Source: Marinobacter salarius (GTDB lineage Bacteria > Pseudomonadota > Gammaproteobacteria > Pseudomonadales > Oleiphilaceae). From it: a DNA stretch of 64,000 bases. How positions within the stretch are numbered: position 1 is the first letter of the stretch; each line of letters starts with the position of its first letter. Below the pieces are notes generated by a model. It saw only the letters and a program-made list of their open reading frames with translations, was not told the origin of the DNA and did not search any database. The stretch spans positions 1,612,001 to 1,676,000 of the forward strand of contig CP007152.1 in the NCBI GenBank assembly GCA_000831005.1, given 5' to 3'. This document shows, in pieces, positions 45,099-54,438 of the stretch. The translations under genes and the position numbers were made by a program.

Positions 45099-45668
45099 AT
45101 GAGCCAGAAGCCCGAGACAATTGCGCAACAAGTGGAAAGTGCACAGGCTCCCGGAAAAGGCCTGCCACCGCTCGAAACATGGAACCCGGAGCTGTCCGGA
45201 GACATTGATATCGTGATTGCCCGTGACGGGCAGTGGCTGTATCAGGGCAAGCCCATCGGCCGGGACGCCATTGTTAAGCTGTTCTCGACGATTCTGCGGC
45301 AGGAAAGTGACGGGCACCATTATCTGGTGACGCCGGTTGAGAAGTGGCGGATCACTGTCGAAGATACGGCCATTCTTGCTCATTCTCTTGAAGTCTCTGG
45401 CAGTGGAAAGGATCAGGTTCTGTCAGTAACTACCAACACAGGAGAGACACTGTTAGTTGGGGACGAGCACCCTCTGCACATTGGGGTTTATGAAGGAACC
45501 AACGAGCCACGCCCGGTCATCGGTTTACGCCACGGTGTGGAGGCAAGGCTGGTAACGGCCGCTTACTACGATCTGGCCGACCGGGTGACTGAAGAAAGTT
45601 CCGGTGAAGATACCGTTATAGGTGTCTGGAGTAGCGGAAATTTCTACAAAATTGCCGATAACGGTTGA
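45099..45668 (+). CDS. DUF1285 family protein
   Basis: A 189-residue DUF1285 protein, mostly beta strand, of unknown function. The conserved centre is DIVIARDGQWLYQGKPIGRD and LFSTILRQESDGHHYLVTPV, followed by EKWRITVEDTAILAH and PVIGLRHGVEARL. The start lies after an A-rich sequence (CACAGGAATAAC). It is free-standing between sixA and slyD. Confidence 0.88.
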   Translation: MSQKPETIAQQVESAQAPGKGLPPLETWNPELSGDIDIVIARDGQWLYQGKPIGRDAIVKLFSTILRQESDGHHYLVTPVEKWRITVEDTAILAHSLEVSGSGKDQVLSVTTNTGETLLVGDEHPLHIGVYEGTNEPRPVIGLRHGVEARLVTAAYYDLADRVTEESSGEDTVIGVWSSGNFYKIADNG

Positions 45669-45871
45669 ATTACCAGCCGCCGTCCCAACTAACTCACGGT
45701 AGAAAACGCAGTCTGACACTTGTTAAACTGTATTTTCGAACTTGTTACCGAGCCTGGCTCTCTAACGAGGCCCGGTGGTCGTAAGTCCCTCTGTGCAGTC
45801 TGGCTGTTCAAGATCACTTTCGATTGCCCAAATTTACATCAAACAGTCATTGCGACACGCAAGGAGATCAC

Positions 45872-46333
45872 ATGGCCCAACCTCGTGTTGTCACCATCCA
45901 CTACACGCTCACCAACGACCAGGGAGAAGAGCTGGACTCCTCCCGTGTAGAAGGTCGCGAGCCTCTGTCCTATCTGGAAGGTGCTCAGAACATTATCGGC
46001 GGACTGGAAAATGCGCTGAACGAAAAGAACGCTGGCGATCAGGTGAAAGTATCTGTTGAGCCGGGTGAAGGTTACGGCGAAGTCAACGAAGAACTGGTCC
46101 AGCCGGTCCCACGTTCTGCGTTTGAAGGTGTCGACACCATCGAGCCGGGCATGCAGTTCCAGGCACAGACTCCGGGTGGCCCCCAGGTCGTTCGTGTCGT
46201 GGAAGTAGGCGACGAAACCGTCACCATCGATGCCAACCACCCGCTGGCAGGCCAAACCCTGCACTTCGACGTGGAAGTGGTTGAAGCGCGCGAAGCAACT
46301 GACGAAGAGCAAGAGCACGGTCACGCTCACTGA
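45872..46333 (+). CDS. slyD: FKBP-type peptidyl-prolyl isomerase SlyD
   Basis: A 153-residue SlyD. The FKBP domain is split by the IF insert (HYTLTNDQGEELDSS, YLEGAQNIIGGLENALNEKN, VSVEPGEGYGEVNEELVQ, FEGVDTIEPGMQFQA), which carries chaperone activity. The C-terminal tail is short but ends in a small histidine-rich motif (HGHAH), as in metal-binding SlyD. AAGGAGATC precedes the ATG at ideal spacing; longer upstream starts are not used. A strong bidirectional terminator follows. Confidence 0.95.
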   Translation: MAQPRVVTIHYTLTNDQGEELDSSRVEGREPLSYLEGAQNIIGGLENALNEKNAGDQVKVSVEPGEGYGEVNEELVQPVPRSAFEGVDTIEPGMQFQAQTPGGPQVVRVVEVGDETVTIDANHPLAGQTLHFDVEVVEAREATDEEQEHGHAH

Positions 46334-46352
46334 TCTCGTCATAGTTGTTCAT

Positions 46353-46384
46353 AAAAAAACGGCCCCTGTTGGGGCCGTTTTTTT
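46353..46384. terminator. Bidirectional terminator between slyD and etfD
   Basis: AAAAAAACGGCCCC, TGTT loop and GGGGCCGTTTTTTT form a perfect stem with a T run on both strands, serving slyD (plus) and etfD (minus). Confidence 0.95.
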
Positions 46385-46399
46385 GCTACCCGGAACTAT

Positions 46400-48050
46400 T
46401 TACATGTTCGGATAGTTCGGACCACCGCCACCTTCCGGCGTCACCCAGGTGATGTTCTGGGCCGGGTCCTTGATGTCGCAGGTTTTGCAGTGAACGCAGT
46501 TCTGCGCGTTGATCTGGAACTTCTTGCCACTGCCGTCATCCGCTTCAACCACTTCGTACACGCCGGCCGGGCAGTAGCGCTGCGCAGGCTCGTTGTACTT
46601 CGGCAGGTTATCCTTAATTGGGATGTCCGGGTTGGACAGCTTCAGGTGAACCGGCTGATCTTCCTCATGGTTGGTGTTGGAGATAAACACCGAGGACAGC
46701 TTGTCGAAGGTCAGTTTGTTATCCGGCTTCGGATAATCGATCTTCTTGGCCTGGTCCGCAGGCTTTAGCGTGGCATAGTCGGGAGTCGTGTCGTGGAACG
46801 TAAACGGTAGACTGCTCCGAAGAATGTTCTGCTCGAAGTAGGCAATCGCGCCGCCCACGAAGTTACCGAACTTGTGCATGCCCGGGCTGAAGTTGCGCTC
46901 GGCATACAGCTCTTTATAGAGCCAGCTATCCTTGAAGCGCTCTTCGAAACTGGTGATTTCCTCACCGCTCTTGCCGTCCTTCAGCGCTTCAAACACTGCC
47001 TCTGCGCCCAGCAGGCCGGATTTCATGGCGGTGTGGGAGCCCTTGATCTTGGAGCTGTTCAGGGTGCCGGCGTCACAGCCCAGCAGCAGGCCGCCCGGGA
47101 AGCTCATCTTCGGCAGGGAGTTGAAGCCACCTTTGGTGATGGCGCGGGCGCCATAGGCCACTCGCTTGCCGCCTTCCAGGTGTTTCTTGATCTCCGGATG
47201 CAGCTTCAGGCGCTGGAACTCGTCGAACGGCTCATGTGCGGGTTGCTGTAGGACAGATCGCTGATCAGGCCAACGTATACCTGGCCGTTTTCCAGATGGT
47301 AAAGGAAGGAGCCACCGGTGGAGCCGGATTCGTTCAACGGCCAGCCAGTTGTGTGGATAACCAGGCCTGGCTCATGCTTGGCCGGATCGATGTCCCACAA
47401 TTCCTTGATACCAATACCGTAGTGCTGAGGGTCTTTGCCTTCGTCAAGCTTGAAATCGTTGATCAGGCGCTTGCCCAGGTGACCACGGCAGCCTTCGGTA
47501 AACAGGGTGTACTTGGCACGTAGTTCCATGCCCGGCATGAAGCCGTCTTTTTCGGAGCCGTCACGGGCCACACCCATATCGCCGGTGATAATGCCCTTGA
47601 CCTGGCCATCTTCTACGATGGTTTCGGAAGCGGCAAAACCGGGATACACCTCAACGCCCAGGCCTTCGGCCTGCTCGGCCAGCCAGCGGCACAGGTTGCC
47701 CAGGCTGATGATGTAGTTGCCGTGGTTGTGCATGTTCTTGGGCACAAAGGCGTTTGGAATCTTGGTGGCGCTTCCTGGTTCTTTAGCAGGAAAATGTCAT
47801 CACGGGTGACCGGCGTGTTCAGCGGTGCGCCTTTCTCTTTCCAGTCCGGGAACAGCTCGTTGAGGGCCGTGGGCTCAAACACTGTGCCAGCCATGATGTG
47901 GGCGCCGATCTCGGACCCCTTCTCAACGACGCAGACGGTCAGTTCCTGCTCGGCTTCCTGGGCCATCTGCATGACACGACAGGCTGCCGAGAGGCCAGCC
48001 GGCCCACCGCCGACGATCAGAACATCAAATTCCATCGATTCGCGTTCCAC
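46400..48050 (-). CDS. etfD: Electron transfer flavoprotein-ubiquinone oxidoreductase (two apparent frameshifts)
   Basis: About 550 residues, the inner-membrane-associated ETF-QO that passes electrons from EtfAB to ubiquinone during acyl-CoA oxidation. The FAD motif is DVLIVGGGPAGLSAACRVM, then MHNHGNYIISLGNLCRWLAE, the ubiquinone-binding part with LLLGCDAGTLNSSKIKGSHT, and the ferredoxin end with NAQNCVHCKTCDIKDPAQNI holding the [4Fe-4S] ligands. Breaks near 47770 and 47230 each need one base (GG read as G, CCC as CC), giving NQEGATKIPNAFV and SNPHMSPFDEFQRL. The GTG start has GAGGAGACC upstream. A PsrA-type palindrome sits about 150 bp before the start. Confidence 0.92.
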
Positions 48051-48193
48051 GTTGGTCTCCTCATCTGTTTTATAGTGATGCCAACAGGCAAATTCTTAGG
48101 GGCGTCATCATACCGGTAAAAGCTCGTATAGACGACTCCCTCAAAGCGAAAGCACCTGCCTTAATAGAGTAAAAGGATACCGCAATTGAATAA

Positions 48194-48213
48194 TCAAACA
48201 AACGTTTGTTTGA
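48194..48213. promoter_or_regulatory. PsrA-type operator (20-bp palindrome)
   Basis: TCAAACAAACGTTTGTTTGA is a perfect 20-bp palindrome matching the PsrA/FadR-type TetR half sites (CAAAC and GTTTG). On the minus strand TTGATT overlaps its end and is followed after 17 bp by TTTTAC, so bound PsrA would block the etfD promoter. In Pseudomonas PsrA represses fatty-acid oxidation and etf genes until fatty acyl-CoA is present. Confidence 0.72.
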
Positions 48214-48467
48214 AATTTGGGTCTACCTTTGGCATTGTTTGGTGGCACTGGGCCAAAACGTGTTTTTTGAATCGTTTTTTAGTATCGTCTCACGCTCAGG
48301 TGGAGTCAACAGGTGTTCATTGGCCATTGACGCGGCGGTGCAGCGTCTATAGGGACTATTGACCCGGTAGCCTTTGCCTGCAGTATTATGACGCCCTGAC
48401 AGACAGCAGGTCCTGCAAGTATGTGCTGTTCTCAATTGTAAACTCATCGTAGAAGAACGAGGAATCT

Positions 48468-49216
48468 ATGAAGGTTCTGGTCGCTGTAAAACGAGTAATC
48501 GACTACAACGTGAAGGTGCGCGTCAAGCCGGACAACACCGGCGTTGATCTCGCCAACGTCAAGATGGCAATGAACCCATTCTGCGAAATCGCTGTTGAAG
48601 AAGCGGTTCGTTTGAAGGAAAAGGGCGTTGCCAGTGAAATCGTGGTGGTATCCATCGGCCGAAGGCCTGCCAGGAGCAAATCCGTACCGCTCTGGCACTG
48701 GGTGCTGACCGGGGTATCCACATCGAAACTGACGAAGAGGTTCAGTCTCTCGAAGCGGCCAAGCTGCTCAAGAGTGTGGTTGAGAAGGAAGAGCCCAAGC
48801 TCGTCATTCTTGGCAAACAGTCCATCGATTCCGACAACAACCAGACAGGCCAGATGCTGGCCGCGCTGACCGGTATGGGTCAGGGCACATTCGCGTCTGA
48901 AGTGGTTGTCGAAGGTGAGAAGGTCAACGTGACCCGCGAAGTCGACGGCGGCCTGATGACCGTGGCCCTGAACCTGCCGGCGGTTGTGACTACCGATCTT
49001 CGCTTGAACGAGCCGCGCTACGCGTCCCTGCCGAACATCATGAAGGCCAAGAAGAAGCCGCTGGATGCCATGAGCCCGGCCGATCTGGGTGTTGAGCTTG
49101 CTCCGCGTCTGTCCACCCTGAAGGTTGAGGCTCCGGCTTCCCGTCAGGCGGGTGTGAAGGTCGCTGACGTAGCTGAGCTGGTCGACAAACTGAAGAACGA
49201 AGCGAAGGTGATCTAA
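48468..49216 (+). CDS. etfB: Electron transfer flavoprotein subunit beta (apparent frameshift)
   Basis: About 249 residues, the AMP-binding beta subunit. [20 protein letters not shown] and [19 protein letters not shown] are in the first frame to VVVSIG. One base is missing near 48658-48661 (GGCCGAAG read for GGCCCGAAG), and the other frame continues [20 protein letters not shown] and [19 protein letters not shown], the family signature. The ATG follows AACGAGGAATCT. etfA begins immediately after the stop (TAAATG). It is divergent from etfD across the regulatory region. Confidence 0.93.
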
Positions 49217-50157
49217 ATGAGCATCCTTGTAATTGCTGAACATGATAACAGCAGCCTGAAGCAGGCTACCCTGAACGTAGTCGCAGCTGCCAAGGCCATT
49301 GGCGGCGACATCGACGTACTGGTTGCCGGTGAGAACTGCGGCGCTGTAGGCGAAGCGGCTGCGAAGGCCGAAGGCGTTAACAAGGTACTGGTTGCCGACA
49401 ACGCTGCGTACGGTCATTTCCTGGGCGAGAACCTGGGTGAGCTGGTTGCCGAAGTGGGCAAGGGCTACAGCCATATCCTGGCCGCTGCCGGCACCACGGG
49501 TAAAGACTTCATGCCGCGCGTTGCTGCGCTGCTGGACGTTGCCCAGGTTTCTGACATCATGCGTGTGGAGTCCGAAGACACCTTCGTTCGCCCGATTTAC
49601 GCTGGTAACGCCATTGCCACGGTGAAATCCGCTGACAGCATCAAGGTTATCACCGTACGCCCGACCGCCTTTGATCCGGTGGCTGGTGAAGGTGGCTCCG
49701 CCGCCGTTGAGCAGCTGGACGTGGTTAAAGACGCTGGCCTGTCCACCTTTGTCGGCGAAGAGCTGGCCAAGTCTGACCGTCCGGACCTGGGAAGCGCGGG
49801 TATCGTGGTTTCCGGTGGCCGTGGCATGCAGAACGGCGACAACTTCAAGATGCTGGAGCAGGTTGCCGATCTGATGGGCGCCGCTGTTGGTGCGTCCCGT
49901 GCGGCTGTTGACGCAGGCTTCGTGCCCAACGACATGCAGGTCGGCCAGACCGGTAAGATCGTTGCACCGCAGCTGTACATCGCGGTTGGTATCTCCGGCG
50001 CATCCAGCACCTGGCCGGTATGTCTGACTCCAAGGTGATCGTTGCGATCAACAAGGACGAAGAAGCGCCGATCTTCCAGGTGGCGGATTACGGCCTGGTC
50101 GCGGATCTGTTTGAAGCGGTTCCGCAGCTTGAAGAAGAGTTGAAGAAAGTCCTATAA
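49217..50157 (+). CDS. etfA: Electron transfer flavoprotein subunit alpha (apparent frameshift)
   Basis: About 313 residues, the FAD-binding alpha subunit. It begins [20 protein letters not shown], with [16 protein letters not shown] and the FAD site [36 protein letters not shown] and [13 protein letters not shown]. One base is missing near 50000, after which the other frame gives [20 protein letters not shown], which completes the FAD-binding domain and ends [10 protein letters not shown]. It shares an operon with etfB, ended by a bidirectional terminator. Confidence 0.94.
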
Positions 50158-50172
50158 CTTTCTGACTCTACT

Positions 50173-50200
50173 AAAAAAGGCACCCTAGGGTGCCTTTTTT
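50173..50200. terminator. Bidirectional terminator after etfA
   Basis: AAAAAAGGCACCC, a TA turn and GGGTGCCTTTTTT form a perfect stem with T runs on both strands. It overlaps the stop region of the convergent small membrane gene, so it serves both. Confidence 0.95.
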
Positions 50201-50663
50201 ATTGCTCGTCTTTCGGCTTTTTTCGTGCCGTCAGCTGTTTTTCCTTCTTACCGAAAAACAGGGTGTCCGCCAGTATATGCAACGCCTTGTTGGTGGTGTG
50301 CACCGAGCGATAGATCTGGTCACTGGTCTGGTCGTGGGTTTCCCGCGCCCGACGGGCGTTTTCGCGGAACTCCTCATTGCTTGAAAAGCGGTCGATCAGG
50401 CTGAACGTTGTGGTGGTAATGGCCTTGTGAACCTTCTCTACCGCGCTGGTGCCATTCTTGACGGTTTCCTCCAGCAAGCGGGCCCGGTTTCGGGTTTCCA
50501 TCAGATCCATCCGGGTTTTCTGGATATGGCTGTTGGCCGAAATCCGTTGGGAGTGAAGGATACGGAGAGTTCGGGTGTTGCGGCTGTGTTGTCGGAACGC
50601 AACCGCCATAAGCCCCGTTGAGGTCACAATGGCGCTTAAACTGAGCAGTGATACGATGTCCAT
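50199..50663 (-). CDS. Membrane-anchored coiled-coil protein
   Basis: A 154-residue protein. One N-terminal membrane helix (MDIVSLLSLSAIVTSTGLMA) is followed by a charged helical region with coiled-coil character (DLMETRNRARLLEETVKNGT, SAVEKVHKAITTTTFSLIDR) and a basic tail. Not recognised. The preceding minus-strand gene has the same design (N-terminal helix then charged helices) and lies 8 bp upstream, so they form a two-gene operon. Confidence 0.72.
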   Translation of the reverse strand: MDIVSLLSLSAIVTSTGLMAVAFRQHSRNTRTLRILHSQRISANSHIQKTRMDLMETRNRARLLEETVKNGTSAVEKVHKAITTTTFSLIDRFSSNEEFRENARRARETHDQTSDQIYRSVHTTNKALHILADTLFFGKKEKQLTARKKPKDEQ

Positions 50664-50671
50664 GGCGCCTC

Positions 50672-51001
50672 CTATCGGTATTCGAGCTTCATTTCCACGT
50701 CGATTTCCCGTTCGGCCAGTTCCAGTTCGAGCTCTTTCATGACTTCCTGATACACCAGCCGTTTCACCATCACCGGAAGACGGTCTGCCAACATGCGGGC
50801 TGACTTCGATTCGCGTTTTGCCAGGGCAATCGGATCTTTTACTCGCAGCGTAAGTATCAGCTCCGGTTCCCGTGTATTATCAGGGCCATAGCTCTCAGCC
50901 ATCGCCTTGCCAATGGATCTTTGCTGGAGACGTACCTGCCAGAACAGCCAGGCGCTGAGAGTGGCAAGTATGAGGCTCAGTACCAGAAGCAGGGTGTTCA
51001 A
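50672..51001 (-). CDS. Small membrane-anchored protein with amphipathic tail
   Basis: A 109-residue protein. The N-terminal helix (MNTLLLVLSLILATLSAWLF) is followed by LTLRVKDPIALAKRESKSAR and QEVMKELELELAEREIDVEM, a strand and an amphipathic helix. Such proteins of about 110 residues with the LRVKDPIxLAKRES motif are found across Marinobacter-like genomes; the role is unknown. It is the first of the two-gene minus-strand operon and is divergent from the next gene. Confidence 0.72.
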   Translation of the reverse strand: MNTLLLVLSLILATLSAWLFWQVRLQQRSIGKAMAESYGPDNTREPELILTLRVKDPIALAKRESKSARMLADRLPVMVKRLVYQEVMKELELELAEREIDVEMKLEYR

Positions 51002-51126
51002 TGGGTTAACCTCCGGGATTCGGGTTCATTGAGTCTGACAGAGTGTGCAGTATCGGTACGATGATTCGATTGGCCGATGCGACGTTTTGTTGCAACCTCC
51101 AGGGAAATAAACGAAAGGATAGTGAC

Positions 51127-51552
51127 ATGATCTGGTTAAAAGCATTTGTCAGTGGCCTTCTTGCCACCCTGATCTTTCATCAGGGGCTGTTTGCCGTGTT
51201 TTATTTCGTGGGAATGGTGCCATCCGCACCCTTTAACATGGCTGCGGTTCCGCCGCTGGGTATTCCCGCTGTTTTCTCGCTGGCTTTCTTTGGCGGGCTT
51301 TGGGGAATCGTGCTCTGGGCGATCCTTGGCCGCTTTGGCGGCTTTAAGTTCTGGTTGGGTAATGTAATAGTAGGCGCCATCGGGCCGACAGCCGTCGCCA
51401 TGCTGGTGGTCTTCCCGCTGAAGGGCATCGCTGTCACCGCCCAGACCTGGGTTGGCGGGCTGATACTGAACGGCTTCTGGGGCCTGGGTGTAGCACTGTT
51501 CCTGGTATTGATGGGTGCAAAAGCGTCGCGGTCGACCGCCACCAATTCATAA
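51127..51552 (+). CDS. Small polytopic membrane protein
   Basis: A 141-residue, very hydrophobic protein with four membrane helices (WLKAFVSGLLATLIFHQGLF, GIPAVFSLAFFGGLWGIVLW, ILGRF...WLGNVIVGAIGP, GGLILNGFWGLGVALFLVLM). GAAAGGATAG precedes the ATG of MIWLKAF; an upstream Met is not used. Conserved as an unnamed family in gammaproteobacteria; function unknown. It is followed 28 bp later by the saccharopine-dehydrogenase-like gene on the same strand, with which it may share a transcript. Confidence 0.8.
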   Translation: MIWLKAFVSGLLATLIFHQGLFAVFYFVGMVPSAPFNMAAVPPLGIPAVFSLAFFGGLWGIVLWAILGRFGGFKFWLGNVIVGAIGPTAVAMLVVFPLKGIAVTAQTWVGGLILNGFWGLGVALFLVLMGAKASRSTATNS

Positions 51553-51579
51553 TTGATCCAAATGGATTAAGGACAACGA

Positions 51580-52821
51580 ATGAGCACAAAGACTGACACC
51601 ACCTACGACATCGTGGTATTCGGTGCCACCAGCTTCGTGGGGCAGATCCTTACCAGTTACCTGTTGGAGTCCTATGGTATCGGCAAAGACGTTCGCTGGG
51701 CCATCGCCGGACGCTCAGAAAGCAAGCTGGCCACCCTCAAACAGGGCCTGGGCCCGTCGGCGTCTGAGCTGCCCGTCATTGTGGCAGACGCCGCCGATGA
51801 AAGCGCCCTGAAAACCATGTGTGACCAGACACGCGTGGTGATCTCAACCGTTGGTCCCTATGCTCTGTATGGCGAACCGCTGGTCAAAATCTGCGCTGAA
51901 ACCGGTACGGACTATTGCGACCTTACCGGCGAAGTGCAATGGATCCGCAAGATGGTGGACACCTACGAGGATAAAGCCAAGGCCTCCGGGGCCCGCATCG
52001 TCCACTGTTGTGGCTTTGATTCCATCCCATCAGACATGGGGGTATGGTTCCTGCAGGAAAAAGCTGCGGAAACCCTCGGCGCTCCGTGCCAGGACGTGCG
52101 GATGCGGGTCAAAATTGCCAAGGGCGAGTTCTCCGGCGGCACCGTGGCCAGCATGATGAACATCGCCAAGGAAGCGGCCGCCGACCCGAAACTGCGTAAG
52201 GAGCTGGCCAACCCGTTCTCGATCTGCCCGCCGGAGCACCGCTCCAAAACCCGTCAACCGAGCCTGAAAGGCGCAGAGTTCGATAACGACTTCGGTGTCT
52301 GGCTGGCGCCGTTCGTCATGGGGGCCATCAACACCCGGATCGTCCATCGCTCCAACGCTTTGCAGAACGCTCGTTATGGCAAGGAGTTCACCTACGATGA
52401 GGCCATGATGACTGGTCGTGGTGTGAAAGGTCGTCTCGCGGCTTACGGAATTACCGGCGCGCTTGGAGGTTTCTTCACCGCGTCTGCGTTCAAGCCAACT
52501 CGTTGGGTGGTGGAAAAGTTCGTGCCCAAGCCGGGCGAGGGCCCAAGCCCGGAAGCCCAGAAAAATGGCTTTTACGATCTGCGCTTTGTGGGCAAGACGA
52601 CCGACGGCAAGATCATCAAGACCAAAGTCACGGGTGACCGCGACCCCGGTTACGGTTCAACCGGCAAGATGCTGGGCGAGGCAGGTATGAGCCTGGCGTT
52701 TGATGTACCGGCCGAAAAACAGGGCGGTTTCTGGACACCATCGTCGCTTCTTGATGGCAAGCTCTATGAGCGCCTGACCAGCAAGGCTGGCCTGACCTTC
52801 GAAGTACTGGAAACCAGCTGA
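51580..52821 (+). CDS. Saccharopine dehydrogenase-like (trans-acting enoyl reductase) protein
   Basis: A 413-residue protein. The N-terminal Rossmann motif is IVVFGATSFVGQILTSYLLE and the conserved TGTDYCDLTGEVQWIRKMVD, VHCCGFDSIPSDMGVW follow. Members related to mycobacterial Rv2953 reduce double bonds on polyketide lipids, and the family is common in marine gammaproteobacteria. The hydrophobic centre (GITGALGGFFTASAFKPTRW) suggests membrane association. The substrate is unknown. Starts after AAGGACAAC. Confidence 0.88.
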   Translation: MSTKTDTTYDIVVFGATSFVGQILTSYLLESYGIGKDVRWAIAGRSESKLATLKQGLGPSASELPVIVADAADESALKTMCDQTRVVISTVGPYALYGEPLVKICAETGTDYCDLTGEVQWIRKMVDTYEDKAKASGARIVHCCGFDSIPSDMGVWFLQEKAAETLGAPCQDVRMRVKIAKGEFSGGTVASMMNIAKEAAADPKLRKELANPFSICPPEHRSKTRQPSLKGAEFDNDFGVWLAPFVMGAINTRIVHRSNALQNARYGKEFTYDEAMMTGRGVKGRLAAYGITGALGGFFTASAFKPTRWVVEKFVPKPGEGPSPEAQKNGFYDLRFVGKTTDGKIIKTKVTGDRDPGYGSTGKMLGEAGMSLAFDVPAEKQGGFWTPSSLLDGKLYERLTSKAGLTFEVLETS

Positions 52822-52826
52822 GGCCG

Positions 52827-54438
52827 CTAGGCCAGCCGGATGGTACGGTCGGAGGCGAGTAAGGCCTCCGGCGCGTGCCCCAGTGACACCACCGTTTTTC
52901 CTGCCAACCACTGCCTCATACCCGTCGCAATGTTGTTCCGGGTTTCGGCGTCCACTCCGGTGAACGGTTCGTCCAGAATCAATAACGGCGCTTTGTTCAA
53001 TAGCACCCGTGCCAGTGCAATACGCCGGGCTTCACCGCCAGATAACTGGCTACCCATGGAGCCCAGCCAGGAGTTCAGCTGTGCCGGTTCGTGGACAAAC
53101 CGGTCTGCCATCGCCACCAGCTCCAAAACCCGCCAGAGGTCCGCATCCGTGGCGTCTGGGCGGCCGATCAGCAGATTGGCTTTCAGGGTGTCATCGAACA
53201 GTACGGTTTTCTGTGTCAGATAGGCCAGCGGTAACGCGTGAACACGCCCGACTGCCGGCGTCTCAAGGCCTGCGATGATATCCGCCAGTGAGGATTTTCC
53301 CGCGCCGGAGTGGCCAATGATTCCCACCCATTCGCCCTTAGCGACCGCCATATCGAAATGACTGAGCACCGGCGCATGGTCGCTGAAACGGATCGTCACA
53401 CGGTCGAGTTCCAGGGCACAGTCACTGCGATGTGGCTGTTGTTCGTGCGCACCTTGGGAGGGTTCTGGAGCGCAGTCCCGGTTGAGCGCCGCAGCAGATG
53501 CGAGCGTGCCCCCCAGGCGCGCGAATGCATCCGGAAGCATCGAATAGATTTCCTGTAAACCGAGGAGGGCGATTGGCAGCAGCACAACCATCGGGCCTGT
53601 CACGGCCCCCGCCTGGAACAGCTCTAGCCCCATCCACAGCGCGAGCACCACCGACAGGTTCACCATGACCTGGGATAGCCCGAGGTTCCAGCCGTTGCGC
53701 GTGTCAGTGCGGGCTTCGTTGCGGGTGATCTGTCCCGCCTGGCGCAGGCACAGGGCGGCATGTTTGCCAATGCGTCCTGCGGCGGTGAGTTCCCCGAAGC
53801 CCTCGATGTGCTCGATGACGTCTGTTCTTACCCGTTCGCGGGCCGCCGTCTGCTGGTAGACCAGATGCCGGGTTCGCAGGTAAACCAGCAGCGTTGCTAC
53901 CAAAAATGCCGGTACCAGCACCAGAGCAAGGCCGACGGCCAGTTCCCCGCGATACATCAACCACGCGGAGATCAGCAGTATCGCCGTTACCAAAGCAGCA
54001 AGGGCCGTAGGTGCGATCAGGCGCAGATACAGCGTGTCCAGGGCATCCACGTCATTGGTCAGGCGGGATAGCCATTGCGGGCCGCGTAAACGGGTTCTCC
54101 GGTCCCGGCCGGCGGTGGATAAACGCTCGAACAGGGCCACTCGGATATCCGTCAGCAGGCGCAGCACGGTATCGTGGTTGTATACCCGCTCGGCATACCG
54201 CGCGACCGTTCGCGCCACGGCAAAGAAGCGAATGCCACCACCAGGGACATACAGATTGATGGACGCCTGTACACCGGCTGCCAACAGGATGCCGGAGATC
54301 GCCGTGGCGGTAATAAACCAGCGACAATGCCAGCAGCCCCATACCCGCAAGCAGGGTGGCCAGTATGAGTAAGCCGCCGGTCACCAGGCGACCGGGGCGA
54401 CGGAAAATCAATGCCAACCAGGGGCCAAGCTCACGCAT
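52827..54438 (-). CDS. cydC: ABC exporter subunit CydC (apparent frameshift)
   Basis: About 538 residues. CydDC exports glutathione and cysteine (heme transport is also proposed) and is required to assemble cytochrome bd. The ATG of MRELGPWLALIFRR overlaps cydD by 8 bp. The helices MGLLALS and WFITATAISGILLAAG are in different frames. Two missing bases near 54319-54325 would restore the usual SGWFITAT sequence. The ATPase part has Walker A GHSGAGKSSLADIIAGL, the signature LSGGEARRIALARVLL and Walker B LLILDEPFTG. It is the last gene of the cydABDC operon. Confidence 0.9.

Noticed and set aside
48468..50157. Programmed frameshifting in etfB and etfA
   Set aside because: The junctions are not slippery heptamers with a downstream pseudoknot, and the same one-base-loss pattern occurs in unrelated genes, so sequence error fits better.
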